A stretch of 64,000 nucleotides of DNA from Pseudomonas alloputida (GCF_021283545.2 NZ_CP128540.1:2639501-2703500); one strand, 5' to 3'; positions 1 through 10,004 are shown, counted from the first letter of the stretch. Notes: a model not told the origin generated them from the letters alone. Made by a program: numbers and translations.

Positions 1-779
1 CCGGCCCGGATGCCGTGGCCCAGGCCCGTACGCAGCTCAAAAGTACCCAGGCTGACCTGATTGACCTGATCTGGCAGCGTGCGCAGTTCGAAAACGCCAT
101 CGCCGTGCTGCTGGGCAAGGCTCCGGCCGACTTCGCCCTGGCCGACAGCAAGGCGATTCCCGCGTTGCCGCAAATACCGGTTTCGCTGCCTTCGCAGCTG
201 CTGGAGCGGCGCCCGGACATCGCTGCAGCCGAACGCAACGTGATGGCGGCCAACGCCAACATCGGGGTGTCGCGGGCAGCCTATTTCCCGGACCTCAGCC
301 TGAGCATGAGTGGCGGTTATTCCAGCAGCAGCTTCAGCAACTGGATCGAGCTGCCCAACCGCTACTGGTCGGTAGGCCCGCAGCTGGCGCTGACCCTGTT
401 CGACGCCGGCAAACGCAGCGCCGAGGTCGACCGCACGGTGGCCGTGTATGACCAGACGGTGGCGCAGTACCGCCAGACCGTGCTGGACGGTTTCAGGGAA
501 GTGGAAAACCTGCTGGTTCAGCTGAAGGTGTATGGCGATGAAGCCGTGGTGCGCCAAGAGGCGCTTGATGCTGCCCGCGAGTCGTTGCGCCTGACCGAGA
601 ACCAGTACCGCGCCGGGCTGATCGGCTATCTGGATGTGGTCAACGTGCAAACCACGGCGCTGAGCAACGAGCGCAGCGTGCTGAACCTGCTGCAAGGGCG
701 CCTGGTGGCCAGTGTGCAACTGGTGGCTGCGTTGGGCGGCGGCTGGGATGCAGAGCAGGCGTTTGCCGAGCAGAATTGA
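1..779 (+). CDS. RND efflux outer-membrane lipoprotein, OprM/NodT family (3' part)
   Basis: The frame is open from the left edge (first full codon at base 3), so the start lies outside the window. About 259 residues of the C-terminal half are visible. Family knowledge: these proteins form trimeric outer-membrane/periplasmic channels for tripartite RND pumps. Visible family signatures are a long helical stretch rich in Q and A, the LLERRPDIAAAERN block (about bases 200-240) and the YRAGLIGYLDVVNVQ repeat block (about 607-650). These mark the second of the two internal repeats of TolC-like proteins. It is probably the last gene of an efflux operon whose membrane-fusion and RND genes lie upstream. 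The substrate cannot be inferred from this part. Confidence 0.9.
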   Translation, partial: GPDAVAQARTQLKSTQADLIDLIWQRAQFENAIAVLLGKAPADFALADSKAIPALPQIPVSLPSQLLERRPDIAAAERNVMAANANIGVSRAAYFPDLSLSMSGGYSSSSFSNWIELPNRYWSVGPQLALTLFDAGKRSAEVDRTVAVYDQTVAQYRQTVLDGFREVENLLVQLKVYGDEAVVRQEALDAARESLRLTENQYRAGLIGYLDVVNVQTTALSNERSVLNLLQGRLVASVQLVAALGGGWDAEQAFAEQN

Positions 780-909
780 CCACGCGCAAGGGCGGGGCGC
801 TGGGGTTATTGGATCCATTCCCATTCGCAAAAACCCCGTGCGTTTCGCTTAAGCTTGAGTACAATCGTCAGCTTTTGCCGGGCCCCCTTTCCCGGCGCTG
901 GAACTCTCA

Positions 910-2997
910 ATGCTGACCGGTAGCTACTCCTCTTCGCTGGTGTTGATTTCGCTGTGCGTGGCGATCCTGGCATCCTATACCGCCCTTGACCTGACCGGCC
1001 GCATCGCCACGGCCAAGGGCCGCGCTGCCTGCCTGTGGATGGGCGGCGGTGCGTTGGCCATGGGCATCGGCGTGTGGTCGATGCACTTCATTGGCATGCT
1101 TGCCTTCAGCTTGCCCATCGACTTGGGGTACGACCTGGCCCTGACCGCGTTCTCGCTGCTGATCGCTGTGCTGTCCTCGGGCTTTGCCTTGTGGCTGGTC
1201 AGCCAGCCGAGCCTGCCAGCGCTGCAGTTGGGGTTTGGCGCGCTGATCATGGGCGCCGGTATCGCTTGCATGCACTACACCGGCATGGCTGCCCTGCGCA
1301 TGCTGCCGGGCATCGATTACGACCCGACGTTGTTCGGTGCTTCGCTGCTGATTGCCGTAGGCGCCTCGGCGGCGGCATTGTGGATCGCGTTCCGCCTGCG
1401 CAGACACACCCCCTATGTACGGCAGATCCGCGGCCTGGCGGCGGTGGTCATGGGCGTTGCCATCGTGGGCATGCATTACACCGGCATGGCAGCGGCGAAT
1501 TTCCCCGAGGGCAGCTTTTGCGGCGCGCTGGGCGGCGGGTTGCAGGGGGACAGCCTGGTTTACCTAGTGCTGATCACCACGCTGGCAGTACTGGCAGTGG
1601 CTTTGCTGACTTCGGTGCTGGACGCGCGTCTCGAGGCACGTACAGCCGAGTTGGCCCGTTCGCTGACCTTGGCCAACCAGGAACTGACCCAACTGGCCTT
1701 GCACGACACCCTCACCGATCTGCCCAACCGTACCCTGCTGGCCGATCGCATCGAACAGGCCATCGCCAAAGTGGCGGAGCAGGGCGGCTGTTTTGCCCTG
1801 ATGTTCATTGATCTGGACGGTTTCAAACCCGTCAACGATGCCTTTGGCCATCATATTGGAGACCTTCTGCTCAAGGCAGTGGCGGCCCGCCTGCGCGGCC
1901 ACCTGCACAGCCAGGACACGCTGGCTCGGATTGGCGGCGACGAATTCGTGCTGCTGGTGGAGCTGCAGGAGCCGAACGATGCCATGGACGTGGCGGTCAA
2001 GCAGGTCAACCTGGTGTCCCGGCCTTTCCGCGTGGCCGAGCACGACCTGCAACTGTCGGCGAGCCTGGGCATCGTCCTGTATCCGGGCAACGGCCAGGAC
2101 CAGCACGAGCTGCTGCGTAACGCCGACGCTGCCATGTACCATGCCAAAAGCGCCGGCAAGAACGGTTACAGCTTCTTCGATGTGTCGATGAACAGCAATG
2201 CGCGCCAGCAGTTGCAGCTGCTGCAGGACTTGCGCCTGGCGCTGGAGCAGCGCCAGTTCCGCTTGCATTACCAGCCCAAGTTCGACGCCCAGGCCTGCCA
2301 ACCGATCGGTGCCGAAGCGTTGCTGCGCTGGGAGCACCCGCAGCAGGGCCTGCTGCTGCCTGACCGCTTCATCGGCCTGGCGGAAAAGACCGGGCTGATC
2401 ATCCCCATTGGTGAGTGGGTACTCACTGAGGCCTGCCGTCAGATGCGTCAGTGGCTGGACCAGGGGCACCATGGCTGGCGCATGGCGGTGAACCTGTCGG
2501 CCATCCAGTTCTGCCATGCCGGTCTGGTCGACAGCGTGGCCCGCGCCCTGCAGCAGAACGGCTTGCCAGCCAACTGCCTGACACTGGAAATTACCGAAAC
2601 CACCGCCATGCACGATGCCGATGCCAGCCTGACCGTGCTGCAGCGCCTGTCCGACATGGGCGTGGACTTGTCCATTGATGACTTTGGTACGGGCTATTCC
2701 AGCCTGATGTACCTCAAACGCCTGCCAGCCAACGAGCTGAAAATCGACCGCGGCTTCGTACGTGATCTGGAGCAGGACAGTGACGATGCAGCGATTGTTT
2801 CGGCAATCGTCGCACTGGGCCAGGCGTTGGGCCTGCGTATCGTTGCCGAGGGGGTTGAAACCGACAAGCAGCAGGACTTCCTGACCCGTCTGGGATGTGA
2901 CTCGTTGCAGGGCTACCTGCTGGGCCAGCCCGTGCCGGCCGAGCAGTTCATGAGCAAGTTGCAGGCCATGGGCCCGGAACTCACTGCTGCGGGCTAG
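910..2997 (+). CDS. MHYT-sensor diguanylate cyclase/phosphodiesterase (MHYT-GGDEF-EAL)
   Basis: A 695-residue inner-membrane c-di-GMP enzyme. Residues about 1-245 form a seven-helix MHYT domain with three motif copies (SMHFIGM, CMHYTGM, GMHYTGM). The family is proposed to bind copper and sense a gas such as O2, CO or NO. A GGDEF domain follows with an intact signature RIGGDEF (about residues 340-346). The EAL domain has an intact EALLRW (about 469) and DDFGTGYSSL. Both catalytic signatures are therefore present, so the protein could make or degrade c-di-GMP; the net activity is unknown. It is transcribed alone, 130 bp after the efflux gene. Its TAG stop overlaps the stop of the convergent DUF1652 gene. 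Confidence 0.93.
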   Translation: MLTGSYSSSLVLISLCVAILASYTALDLTGRIATAKGRAACLWMGGGALAMGIGVWSMHFIGMLAFSLPIDLGYDLALTAFSLLIAVLSSGFALWLVSQPSLPALQLGFGALIMGAGIACMHYTGMAALRMLPGIDYDPTLFGASLLIAVGASAAALWIAFRLRRHTPYVRQIRGLAAVVMGVAIVGMHYTGMAAANFPEGSFCGALGGGLQGDSLVYLVLITTLAVLAVALLTSVLDARLEARTAELARSLTLANQELTQLALHDTLTDLPNRTLLADRIEQAIAKVAEQGGCFALMFIDLDGFKPVNDAFGHHIGDLLLKAVAARLRGHLHSQDTLARIGGDEFVLLVELQEPNDAMDVAVKQVNLVSRPFRVAEHDLQLSASLGIVLYPGNGQDQHELLRNADAAMYHAKSAGKNGYSFFDVSMNSNARQQLQLLQDLRLALEQRQFRLHYQPKFDAQACQPIGAEALLRWEHPQQGLLLPDRFIGLAEKTGLIIPIGEWVLTEACRQMRQWLDQGHHGWRMAVNLSAIQFCHAGLVDSVARALQQNGLPANCLTLEITETTAMHDADASLTVLQRLSDMGVDLSIDDFGTGYSSLMYLKRLPANELKIDRGFVRDLEQDSDDAAIVSAIVALGQALGLRIVAEGVETDKQQDFLTRLGCDSLQGYLLGQPVPAEQFMSKLQAMGPELTAAG

Positions 2998-3254
2998 ACT
3001 GCATCGCGCAAGGTAAAGGCGGGTATGAAGGCATCCATTTCCGCCTCGACGGCCTCGATGATGCGCTCTACATCGGCGGCGGCCATGATCGCTGCACAGG
3101 GGATACCCGCAATCGCCAGCAGGGTTTCACCGCTGGCGCGGTCGAACAGCCGCGCGACCATGCTGCGTGGCGCATCCATGCTGGCCTCGAAGCCCAACGG
3201 ATGGAAATGCCAGCGCATCACCTGGCAGGCGTTGGGGAACGTCATCTTGTTCAT
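2994..3254 (-). CDS. DUF1652 family protein
   Basis: A small protein of 86 residues starting MNKMTFPNACQVMRWHF. An in-frame ATG 15 codons upstream is possible, but the family normally starts at this Met, and a Shine-Dalgarno-like AAGGAGG lies just ahead of it on the minus strand (CAAGGAGGCTGGC then ATG). DUF1652 proteins are short, Pseudomonas-restricted and of unknown function. No signal peptide or membrane segment is visible. The stop codon overlaps that of the convergent MHYT gene by three bases. Family assignment is from memory of the conserved core (SMVARLFDRASGETLLAIAG); no function is inferred. Confidence 0.75.
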   Translation of the reverse strand: MNKMTFPNACQVMRWHFHPLGFEASMDAPRSMVARLFDRASGETLLAIAGIPCAAIMAAADVERIIEAVEAEMDAFIPAFTLRDAV

Positions 3255-3528
3255 GCCAGCCTCCTTGTCCGTACCTGGACGTGATGAGCGGGTGGCCACA
3301 TCGATGCGGCCGCCGGGAAACTAAAGATAGCACCTGCTAGGCGCAATTTTCGCTTGCAAGTACGACAAATGTGCGAATGCATGACGCTGGTCACACCCTT
3401 GTCATGGGCGCAGTGTGACGGCTGGCTGCATGGCAAACGTTTTCCCGGCCGCAAGGTGCCAGGTAACCTTCGAATTTGGTGACTTTCGCGGACGTTCGAC
3501 GCGCAGGTTTTTCAGACGAGCGGCTTGC
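3255..3528. other. Intergenic region between two minus-strand genes
   Basis: 274 bp without a convincing gene. Two short open frames crossing it read as shadows. It should hold the promoter of the DUF1652 gene and the 3' end of the DUF1345 transcript. No clear hairpin with a U-tract was identified by eye. Confidence 0.5.
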
Positions 3529-4176
3529 TTAACCCAGCAACCCGGCGGCGATGTTGATAGTGAACCCCAGAATCGCCGTATTGAACACGAAGCCCACCAG
3601 CGAATGCGCCAGCACCACCCGCCGCAACCCACGCCCGGCGACGCCCACGTCTGAGGTTTGCACCGCCACGCTGATGGTGAACGAGAAGTAGTGGAAGTCC
3701 CAGTAATCCGGGTTGCGCTCGCCATCAGCGAAGCGCAGTGGGGGTTCGTGGTTTTGCCCGGTGTAGAACAGGCGGGCGTAGTGCAGGGTGAATATGCAGC
3801 CGATCAGCAGCCAGGAACCGGCGACGGTCAGGCCAGTGTAGAGATAGTGCACGGCCAGGGCCGTGCCTTGCAGGCCGCGGCTGGAGACCAGTTGCAGGGT
3901 GACCGCGGCAAGGCTGGCGATGGCGGCGATGCACACGGTCAGCAGGACCAGGCCGGCGTTCTCGTCTTCGACGCCGGCGACCTTGCGGACCTTTTCCGGG
4001 CTGGCTGTCCAGCTCAGGTAGAGCACCAGCAGCAGGTACAGCCACACCCCCAGGTTCCAGCCAGCGAGGATGTGCTGCACGGTATCACCGGCGGGGATCA
4101 GCCAGGCGCCAGCGAGGCCGACTGCAGCGGCGAGGCTCAGGCGAGGGTGGGTGCGGGTCAGACGATGGAAAGCCAT
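3529..4176 (-). CDS. DUF1345 domain-containing inner-membrane protein
   Basis: 215 residues with an N-terminal hydrophobic pair (about residues 13-55), two further hydrophobic helices (about 78-100 and 112-135) and a C-terminal one (about 190-214). The conserved polar block [20 protein letters not shown] (about 157-176) between the later helices is typical of DUF1345 membrane proteins. Their function is not established. It is transcribed away from pgm and separated from it by about 170 bp, so it is probably monocistronic. Start chosen at the first Met ([11 protein letters not shown]). Confidence 0.85.
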   Translation of the reverse strand: MAFHRLTRTHPRLSLAAAVGLAGAWLIPAGDTVQHILAGWNLGVWLYLLLVLYLSWTASPEKVRKVAGVEDENAGLVLLTVCIAAIASLAAVTLQLVSSRGLQGTALAVHYLYTGLTVAGSWLLIGCIFTLHYARLFYTGQNHEPPLRFADGERNPDYWDFHYFSFTISVAVQTSDVGVAGRGLRRVVLAHSLVGFVFNTAILGFTINIAAGLLG

Positions 4177-4349
4177 GGAGCCTCGTTCACAAGGGGTATG
4201 GCTTGTACTCTAGACCGTCATAGGGTTGGGCGGGATGCGCAATACCCTGCAGGGCCTGGGGTTTCTTTGATGCCCCCATCGCACGGCATTGCAACTCTCA
4301 GTACACTGCACGTTCCAACACCAACATCCGTTGAACTCGAGGTTTTTGC

Positions 4350-5987
4350 ATGACGCTCAGTCCTTTGGCAGGCAAGCCGGCTCCGGCCAGCGTGCTGGTC
4401 GATATTCCCCGGCTGCTTACCGCCTATTACACGGGCCGCCCAGACGCTACCGTGGCGGCCCAGCGCGTGGCCTTCGGCACCTCGGGGCACCGGGGCAGTT
4501 CGCTTGAATTGAGTTTCAACGAGTATCACGTCCTGGCCATTAGCCAGGCGATCTGCCTGTACCGCCAGGAAAAAGGCATCGATGGCCCGCTGTTCATTGG
4601 CGCCGATACCCACGCCCTGTCAGCGCCGGCGACCGCCAGCGCCCTGGAAGTGCTGGCCGCCAACGGCGTGCAGGTGATGCTGTCCAAGGATGACGAATAC
4701 ACGCCTACGCCGGCGGTTTCTCACGCCATCCTCTGCCACAACCGCGGCCGCACGCAGGGCCTGGCTGACGGTATCGTCATCACCCCGTCGCACAACCCGC
4801 CGCAAAGCGGTGGCTTCAAGTACAACCCACCCAACGGCGGCCCGGCCGACAGCGACGTGACCAAGTGGATCGAGGGCAAGGCCAACGAGCTGCTGGCGGC
4901 TAATCTGGCGGGCGTCAAGCGCATGGACCATGCCCAGGCGCTGCAGGCGCCGACCACCCACCGCCACGACTACGTCAGCAACTATGTGGCCGACCTGGAA
5001 AACGTCATCGATTTCGATGTCATCCGTGGCGCTGGGCTGCGCCTGGGCGTCGACCCGCTGGGCGGGGCAGGGGTACGCTACTGGTCGGCAATTGCCAAGC
5101 ACTACCAGCTGGACCTGGAAGTGGTGAACACCGAGGTCGACCCGACCTTCCGCTTCATGACCGTCGACTGGGATGGTCAGATCCGCATGGACCCTTCCTC
5201 GCCGTATGCCATGCAGGGCCTGATAGGTCTGCGCGAGCGCTTTGACGTGGCCTTCGCCTGCGACCCGGACCACGACCGCCACGGCATCGTCACCCCTGAC
5301 GGCCTGCTGCAACCCAACAACTACCTCGCCGTGGCCATCGACTACCTGTTCCGCCACCGCCCGCAGTGGCGCAGTGACGCCGCCGTGGGCAAGACCGTGG
5401 TCTCCAGCGGCCTGATCGACCGCGTTACCCAACGGCTGGGCCGCGATCTGTATGAGGTGCCGGTGGGCTTCAAGTTCTTCGCCCAGGGCCTGTTCGACGG
5501 TTCGCTCGGTTTTGGTGGCGAAGAAAGTGCAGGGGCTTCGTTCCTGCGTCGCGATGGCTCGGTGTGGGCCACCGACAAGGACGGGTTGATCCCGGCCTTG
5601 CTGGCCGCCGAAATGACCGCCCGTACCGGGCGTAACCCGAGCCAGGCTTATGCCGACCTGACCGAGGCGCTGGGCAAGCCGTTCGCCACCCGTGTCGAGG
5701 CCAAGGCCGATGCGCGGCAGAAGGCGTTGCTGAGCAAGCTGGCGCCGGAGCAGGTGAAGTCGACAGAGCTGGCCGGTGAGCCGATCGTGCAGATCCTCAG
5801 CCACGCCCCAGGCAATGGCCAGGCGATTGGCGGGCTTAAGGTGATGACGGCCAATGGCTGGTTCGCCGCGCGCCCGTCGGGTACTGAAGACATCTACAAG
5901 ATCTACGCCGAAAGCTTCATCGACGAGGCGCATTTGCAGCGTCTGGTGGAGGAAGCACAAGTGCTGGTCGATGAAGCCATTGCCTGA
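4350..5987 (+). CDS. pgm: Phosphoglucomutase (alpha-D-glucose-phosphate specific)
   Basis: 545 residues, the usual length for bacterial Pgm. It interconverts glucose-1-phosphate and glucose-6-phosphate in the cytoplasm, feeding glycogen/trehalose and UDP-glucose synthesis. Four family landmarks are visible. The phosphoserine loop TPSHNPP has Ser near residue 147. The metal loop is CDPDHDRHG. The sugar-binding loop GFGGEESAG is present. The C-terminal phosphate-binding loop is [12 protein letters not shown]. All catalytic elements are intact. It starts at ATG 4350; the gene is single, followed 78 bp later by the iron-regulated signalling cassette. Confidence 0.96.
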   Translation: MTLSPLAGKPAPASVLVDIPRLLTAYYTGRPDATVAAQRVAFGTSGHRGSSLELSFNEYHVLAISQAICLYRQEKGIDGPLFIGADTHALSAPATASALEVLAANGVQVMLSKDDEYTPTPAVSHAILCHNRGRTQGLADGIVITPSHNPPQSGGFKYNPPNGGPADSDVTKWIEGKANELLAANLAGVKRMDHAQALQAPTTHRHDYVSNYVADLENVIDFDVIRGAGLRLGVDPLGGAGVRYWSAIAKHYQLDLEVVNTEVDPTFRFMTVDWDGQIRMDPSSPYAMQGLIGLRERFDVAFACDPDHDRHGIVTPDGLLQPNNYLAVAIDYLFRHRPQWRSDAAVGKTVVSSGLIDRVTQRLGRDLYEVPVGFKFFAQGLFDGSLGFGGEESAGASFLRRDGSVWATDKDGLIPALLAAEMTARTGRNPSQAYADLTEALGKPFATRVEAKADARQKALLSKLAPEQVKSTELAGEPIVQILSHAPGNGQAIGGLKVMTANGWFAARPSGTEDIYKIYAESFIDEAHLQRLVEEAQVLVDEAIA

Positions 5988-6020
5988 CCGGTAACAAACC
6001 GCTTGGTTCTGTGGTGTGAT

Positions 6021-6044
6021 GTAAATTAGAATTAATCTTATTTA
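6021..6044. promoter_or_regulatory. Possible Fur box upstream of the FecI-type sigma gene
   Basis: An A/T-rich, roughly palindromic stretch (AAATTAGAATTAATCTTAT) lies about 20 bp before the sigma-factor start in otherwise GC-rich DNA. Position and composition fit a Fur operator, expected for iron-starvation sigma genes. The match to the 19-bp consensus is only approximate. Confidence 0.45.
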
Positions 6045-6065
6045 CTCCGCCGCAGGACCCTCCTC

Positions 6066-6578
6066 ATGATCGACGCCGCGCCGCCACCGGAGCCTGGCCT
6101 GCCTGCCCTGTACCGGGAGCATCGCGGCTGGCTTGAAGCCTGGCTGCGCCGGCGTATGGGCAATGCCTGGGATGCCGCCGACCTCAGCCAGGATACTTTT
6201 CTGCGCATTCTGGCCAGCGCCCAGCCGCTGGCAGACATACGCGAACCGCGTGCCTACCTGCTGACTGTGGGCAAGCGTTTGCTCAGCAACTTCCACCAGC
6301 GACGTAGCCTGGAGCAGGCCTACCTTGATGCGTTGGCGCAGTTGCCCGAGCAACACGTGCCGTCGCCAGAACAGCGCTGGGTACTGCTCGAAACCCTGCA
6401 AGCACTGGATGAATTGCTCGACGACCTCAAGCCGGCGATACGCAAGGCCTTTCTCTGGAGCCAGCTGGAAGGCTTGGGCTACGCCGAAATTGGCCAGCGC
6501 CTGGGCGTCTGCCAGCGCTCAGTGAAACGCTACATGGCGCAGGCTTACGAACATTGCCTGTTGGCCGAGTTGCAATGA
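6066..6578 (+). CDS. ECF RNA polymerase sigma factor, FecI family
   Basis: 170 residues. Region 2 is at about 12-75 (LYREHRGWLEAWLRRRMGN ... DLSQDTFLRIL) and region 4 at about 110-165 (LDDLKPAIRKAF ... YAEIGQRLGVCQRSVKRYM). It is the cytoplasmic output of a cell-surface signalling system: ligand at the outer-membrane receptor is relayed via FecR, and the sigma factor then transcribes the receptor gene. The start has a Shine-Dalgarno GCAGGACC upstream. The stop overlaps the FecR start (ATGA), indicating translational coupling. A probable Fur site precedes it. The ligand is not known. Confidence 0.93.
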   Translation: MIDAAPPPEPGLPALYREHRGWLEAWLRRRMGNAWDAADLSQDTFLRILASAQPLADIREPRAYLLTVGKRLLSNFHQRRSLEQAYLDALAQLPEQHVPSPEQRWVLLETLQALDELLDDLKPAIRKAFLWSQLEGLGYAEIGQRLGVCQRSVKRYMAQAYEHCLLAELQ

Positions 6579-7519
6579 GCCCCCACACCCCAGAAACCCG
6601 CGAGGCGCTGCGTGCTGCAGCCCGTTGGCTGGCATTACTGGATTCTGGCGACGCAAGCGAATCTGACCTGCAGCGTCTGGCGCAATGGCGCGCCAGCAGT
6701 CACCTGCACGAAGACGCCTGGCAAAAGGCATCACTGCTGCGAGCGCGATTTGCCGGGTTGCCCGGCGCATTGGCGATGGCCGCCCTGGATCGTCCGGATG
6801 CCGGTCGTCGGGCATTGCTCAAACAAGCCCTGGGTGTGACGGCGTTGTTGCCGGTGGCCTGGCTGGTGAGCCGTGAGCTGCCGCTGGATGCCTGGACCGC
6901 CGACATGCGCACCGCAGTCGGGGAGCGCAGGCAGGCACTGCTGAGCGACGGCACCTTGTTGCAGTTGAACACCGACAGTGCGGTCGATATCGAGCTGGGT
7001 GCAGGCCGCGTGGCACTGCTGCGCGGTGAAGTGGCCGTGAGCGTGCCCGCTAACCTGAGCCTCACCTTGCAGGTGCCTTACGGCCGGGTGGTGCTCAGTG
7101 AGGGCGAGGCGTGCCTGCGCCTGCTTGATGAGGCCTGCCGGGTGTCGGCGATCAAGGGGGCGGTCAGCCTGCAGCCGTTGCGGGGTCCAGCCGTGATGCT
7201 ACAGGACGGCCAACAGGCCAGTTTGCAGGCGGCCGGCGTTGGCCCTGTCAAAGCGTTCGACGCATGGCAACTGGGCTGGCGCGAAGGTGCGCTACGGCTG
7301 GACGACCGACCGCTGGGCGAGTTGCTGCACGAACTGCGCAGGTATCGCCCCGGCGTACTGCGCTGGGCACCAGAACTGGAGCGCTTGCGTGTTACCGGCA
7401 CGTTCCGCCTTGACGACACCGACCGGGTGTTGGCCCTGCTCGCCGCCAGCCTGCCGTTGCAGGTGCAGACCCGCACGCGTTATTGGGTGAGCCTGACCGC
7501 ACGAGAAAATCGATCATGA
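6575..7519 (+). CDS. FecR family anti-sigma/signal transducer
   Basis: 314 residues starting MSPHTPETREALRAAARW. This start overlaps the sigma stop by 4 bp and was preferred over an in-frame Met seven codons upstream inside the sigma gene. Residues about 5-55 are the FecR N-terminal (DUF4880) sigma-binding domain. One membrane helix is at about 88-103 (ALGVTALLPVAWLV). The periplasmic FecR domain follows, and the C-terminal STN-like region contacts the receptor. It keeps the partner sigma factor in check and activates it when the TonB receptor signals. It is the middle gene of a sigma-FecR-receptor cassette. Confidence 0.93.
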   Translation: MSPHTPETREALRAAARWLALLDSGDASESDLQRLAQWRASSHLHEDAWQKASLLRARFAGLPGALAMAALDRPDAGRRALLKQALGVTALLPVAWLVSRELPLDAWTADMRTAVGERRQALLSDGTLLQLNTDSAVDIELGAGRVALLRGEVAVSVPANLSLTLQVPYGRVVLSEGEACLRLLDEACRVSAIKGAVSLQPLRGPAVMLQDGQQASLQAAGVGPVKAFDAWQLGWREGALRLDDRPLGELLHELRRYRPGVLRWAPELERLRVTGTFRLDDTDRVLALLAASLPLQVQTRTRYWVSLTARENRS

Positions 7520-7586
7520 GACTGTCCCCTTTTTTTCACTCGCCGGTCATTACCGGTAGGAGAAAATAAAAGGGGAGCCTTGTTCA

Positions 7587-9992
7587 ATGCCTGCAGTAAA
7601 ATCTTGCCGCCTGCGCCCACTGGCGCGCGCAGCACATCCATTGTTCGCGATGAGCCTGCTGTTGTGTGCACCCGCCTGGGCCGATGAGCCGGCCCGGCGT
7701 ACGTTCCAGGTGGCGCCAGCCAGCCTGGGTGCCGCTTTGACCCATTTCGCCGACCAGGCCGGTGTCAGCCTTTCGCTGGACCCGGCATTGGTAGAGGGCC
7801 GGCAAAGTAACGGCTTGTCCGGTCGTTACAGTGTCGATGAAGGCTTCAACCAGTTGCTGCGCAGTAGCGGCCTGCAGGCGCTACCAGTGGGTGAGGGGGC
7901 CTTCACCCTGATGCCAGCCCCTCAGGCCAGTGGCGCGCTTGAAATCGCCCCCACCCGCATCGTCGGCGGCCTGGCCGCAGGCAACGAAGCGCAGCCGTAT
8001 GCCGGTGGCCAAGTGGCACGCCAAGGGGCACAAGGTTTGCTCGGTTCGCGCGACTTCATGGAAACCCCGTTCAGCATCACCAGCTACACCAGCGACCTGG
8101 TCAAGAACCAACAGGCGCGCACCTTGGGCGAGCTGATTGCCAGTGACCCTTCAGTGCGTGCTACCAACCCGGCGGGCGGGCGTTTCGAGCAGTTCACCAT
8201 TCGCGGCTTCAGCCTGTTCAACAGTGATGTGGCCTACAACGGTCTCTATGGCATCTTGCCGACCTATTCGATCGACATGGAAATGGCCGACCGGGTCGAC
8301 ATCATCAAAGGCCCCAGCCAGTTGATCAACGGCATTTCACCGCGTGGCAGCGTGGGCGGCGGTATCAACGTGCAGCCCAAGCGAGCCGCTGACAAGCCGA
8401 TCACCGAATTCACCGGCAGCTACGCCTCGGCCGGCCAGGCTGGCGGCGCAGTGGACATCGGCCGTCGCTTTGGTGAAGGCCAGCAGTTCGGCGTGCGCTT
8501 CAATGGCGTGAAGCAGGCCGGTGATACCGAATGGGACCACCAGCGCGTCGACCGCGAAATGGCGGTGCTGGGCCTGGATTTTCGAGGCGAGCGCCTGCGT
8601 CTCTCGGCAGACCTTGGCCACACCGAACGCGACACTGACGCCCCGCAGGAGCGTGTGCTGGTCGGTGCCAATGCCAAGGTGCCCAATGCCAATGACGTAC
8701 GCCACAACTACGCCCAGGCCTGGAGCAAGGCGCGTACCAACGACACCTTCGGTGCGCTGAACGCCGAGTACGATATCAGCGAATCGCTGCTGGCCTATGG
8801 TGCGGTTGGCGCGCGCAAGAGCAACCATGACTTCCTGCGCCATAACGTGTCGATCACCAACGATGCCGGCGACTTTACCGTGCAGCCGCGTGACTTTACC
8901 CGGGACGAGTCGGTGCGCACCGCCATGGCTGGTTTACGTCACTGGTTCCATACCGGGCCGGTGAGCCACGAGCTGAACCTGGCCGCCACCTATTACTACA
9001 TGGACTTCACCAACGGCGGGGCGCGCTATGCCTCGGCGCCGAGCAACCTCTACGACCCGGTGGCCGCACCGACACCCGGTACGCCAACCCGCCTCGACCC
9101 CGAGGTCTACACGGAAAACCGCTTCTCCGGCGTGGCCCTGGCCGATACCCTTGGCTTTTTTGACGACCGCCTGCTGTTGACTCTGGGTGCGCGCTGGCAA
9201 CGGGTGCAGGTGGATGACTGGAGCGACGGCATCAAAGGCGATACCGGCTATGACGAAGAAAAGGTCTCGCCTTCTGGGGGCGTACTGCTCAAGGTCACCG
9301 ACCAGCTCTCGTTGTATGCCAATTACATGGAGGGCCTGAGCCAAGGCAAGATCGCCCCATCGACCTCGATCAACGAAGACCAGATCTTCCCGCCGTTCAC
9401 CAGCCGCCAGATCGAGGTGGGGGCCAAGTACGACCTCGGCCAGGTGGCCTTTACCGCCAGCGCCTTCCGCATTCGCCAGCCGGCCTACGAGACCAACCCC
9501 ACCTCGCGGGTGTTCGGCCCCAATGGCAAGCGTGACAACCGCGGCATCGAGCTGAGTGTGTTCGGTGAGCCGGTGCAGGGCGTGCGGGTGCTGGGTGGGG
9601 TGATGTATATCGACAGCGAGCTGACCGACACCGTCGGCGGTGCCTACGATGGCAACCGCGCGCCGGCCACGCCCGAATACAACGTCAATCTGGGGGCTGA
9701 GTGGGACGTGCCAGGGGTGAACGGCCTGACCTTCACAGCGCGCGGCATTCACTCAAGTTCCCAGTACCTGGACCAGAACAACAGCAAGCGCATCGATGGC
9801 TGGGAGCGTTATGACCTGGGCGCACGTTACGCCTTCAAGGTGGACGCCACCGAGGTTACCTTGCGGGCCAGTGTCGAGAATGTGCTCGATGATCGCTACT
9901 GGAGCTCGGCGGGGGCGTCGGATGACAGTGAGCCGGGGTTGACCCTTTCCACGCCGCGTACTTACCTGTTATCGGCAACCTTGGGCTTCTAG
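7587..9992 (+). CDS. TonB-dependent siderophore receptor with N-terminal signalling (STN) domain
   Basis: 801 residues. A signal peptide ends near CAPAWA (about residue 32). The STN domain (about 40-115, FQVAPASLGAALTHFADQAGV) signals to FecR. The plug domain is at about 140-280 and includes the NQQARTLGELIASDPSVR and FTIRGF blocks. The 22-strand barrel ends in the outer-membrane terminal Phe (SATLGF). It imports a ferric siderophore using TonB energy and doubles as the sensor for the upstream sigma/FecR pair. FpvA/FiuA-like architecture is clear, but the siderophore (possibly one made by another organism) cannot be read from sequence. GGAG at 7558-7561 is too far upstream to be its RBS; AGGGGAG before ATG 7587 is plausible. 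Confidence 0.93.
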   Translation: MPAVKSCRLRPLARAAHPLFAMSLLLCAPAWADEPARRTFQVAPASLGAALTHFADQAGVSLSLDPALVEGRQSNGLSGRYSVDEGFNQLLRSSGLQALPVGEGAFTLMPAPQASGALEIAPTRIVGGLAAGNEAQPYAGGQVARQGAQGLLGSRDFMETPFSITSYTSDLVKNQQARTLGELIASDPSVRATNPAGGRFEQFTIRGFSLFNSDVAYNGLYGILPTYSIDMEMADRVDIIKGPSQLINGISPRGSVGGGINVQPKRAADKPITEFTGSYASAGQAGGAVDIGRRFGEGQQFGVRFNGVKQAGDTEWDHQRVDREMAVLGLDFRGERLRLSADLGHTERDTDAPQERVLVGANAKVPNANDVRHNYAQAWSKARTNDTFGALNAEYDISESLLAYGAVGARKSNHDFLRHNVSITNDAGDFTVQPRDFTRDESVRTAMAGLRHWFHTGPVSHELNLAATYYYMDFTNGGARYASAPSNLYDPVAAPTPGTPTRLDPEVYTENRFSGVALADTLGFFDDRLLLTLGARWQRVQVDDWSDGIKGDTGYDEEKVSPSGGVLLKVTDQLSLYANYMEGLSQGKIAPSTSINEDQIFPPFTSRQIEVGAKYDLGQVAFTASAFRIRQPAYETNPTSRVFGPNGKRDNRGIELSVFGEPVQGVRVLGGVMYIDSELTDTVGGAYDGNRAPATPEYNVNLGAEWDVPGVNGLTFTARGIHSSSQYLDQNNSKRIDGWERYDLGARYAFKVDATEVTLRASVENVLDDRYWSSAGASDDSEPGLTLSTPRTYLLSATLGF

Positions 9993-10004
9993 CTCAAAGC
10001 GCCG

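Noticed and set aside
4620..5960. 446-aa minus-strand frame opposite pgm
   Set aside because: Antisense shadow of a gene with all phosphoglucomutase active-site loops.
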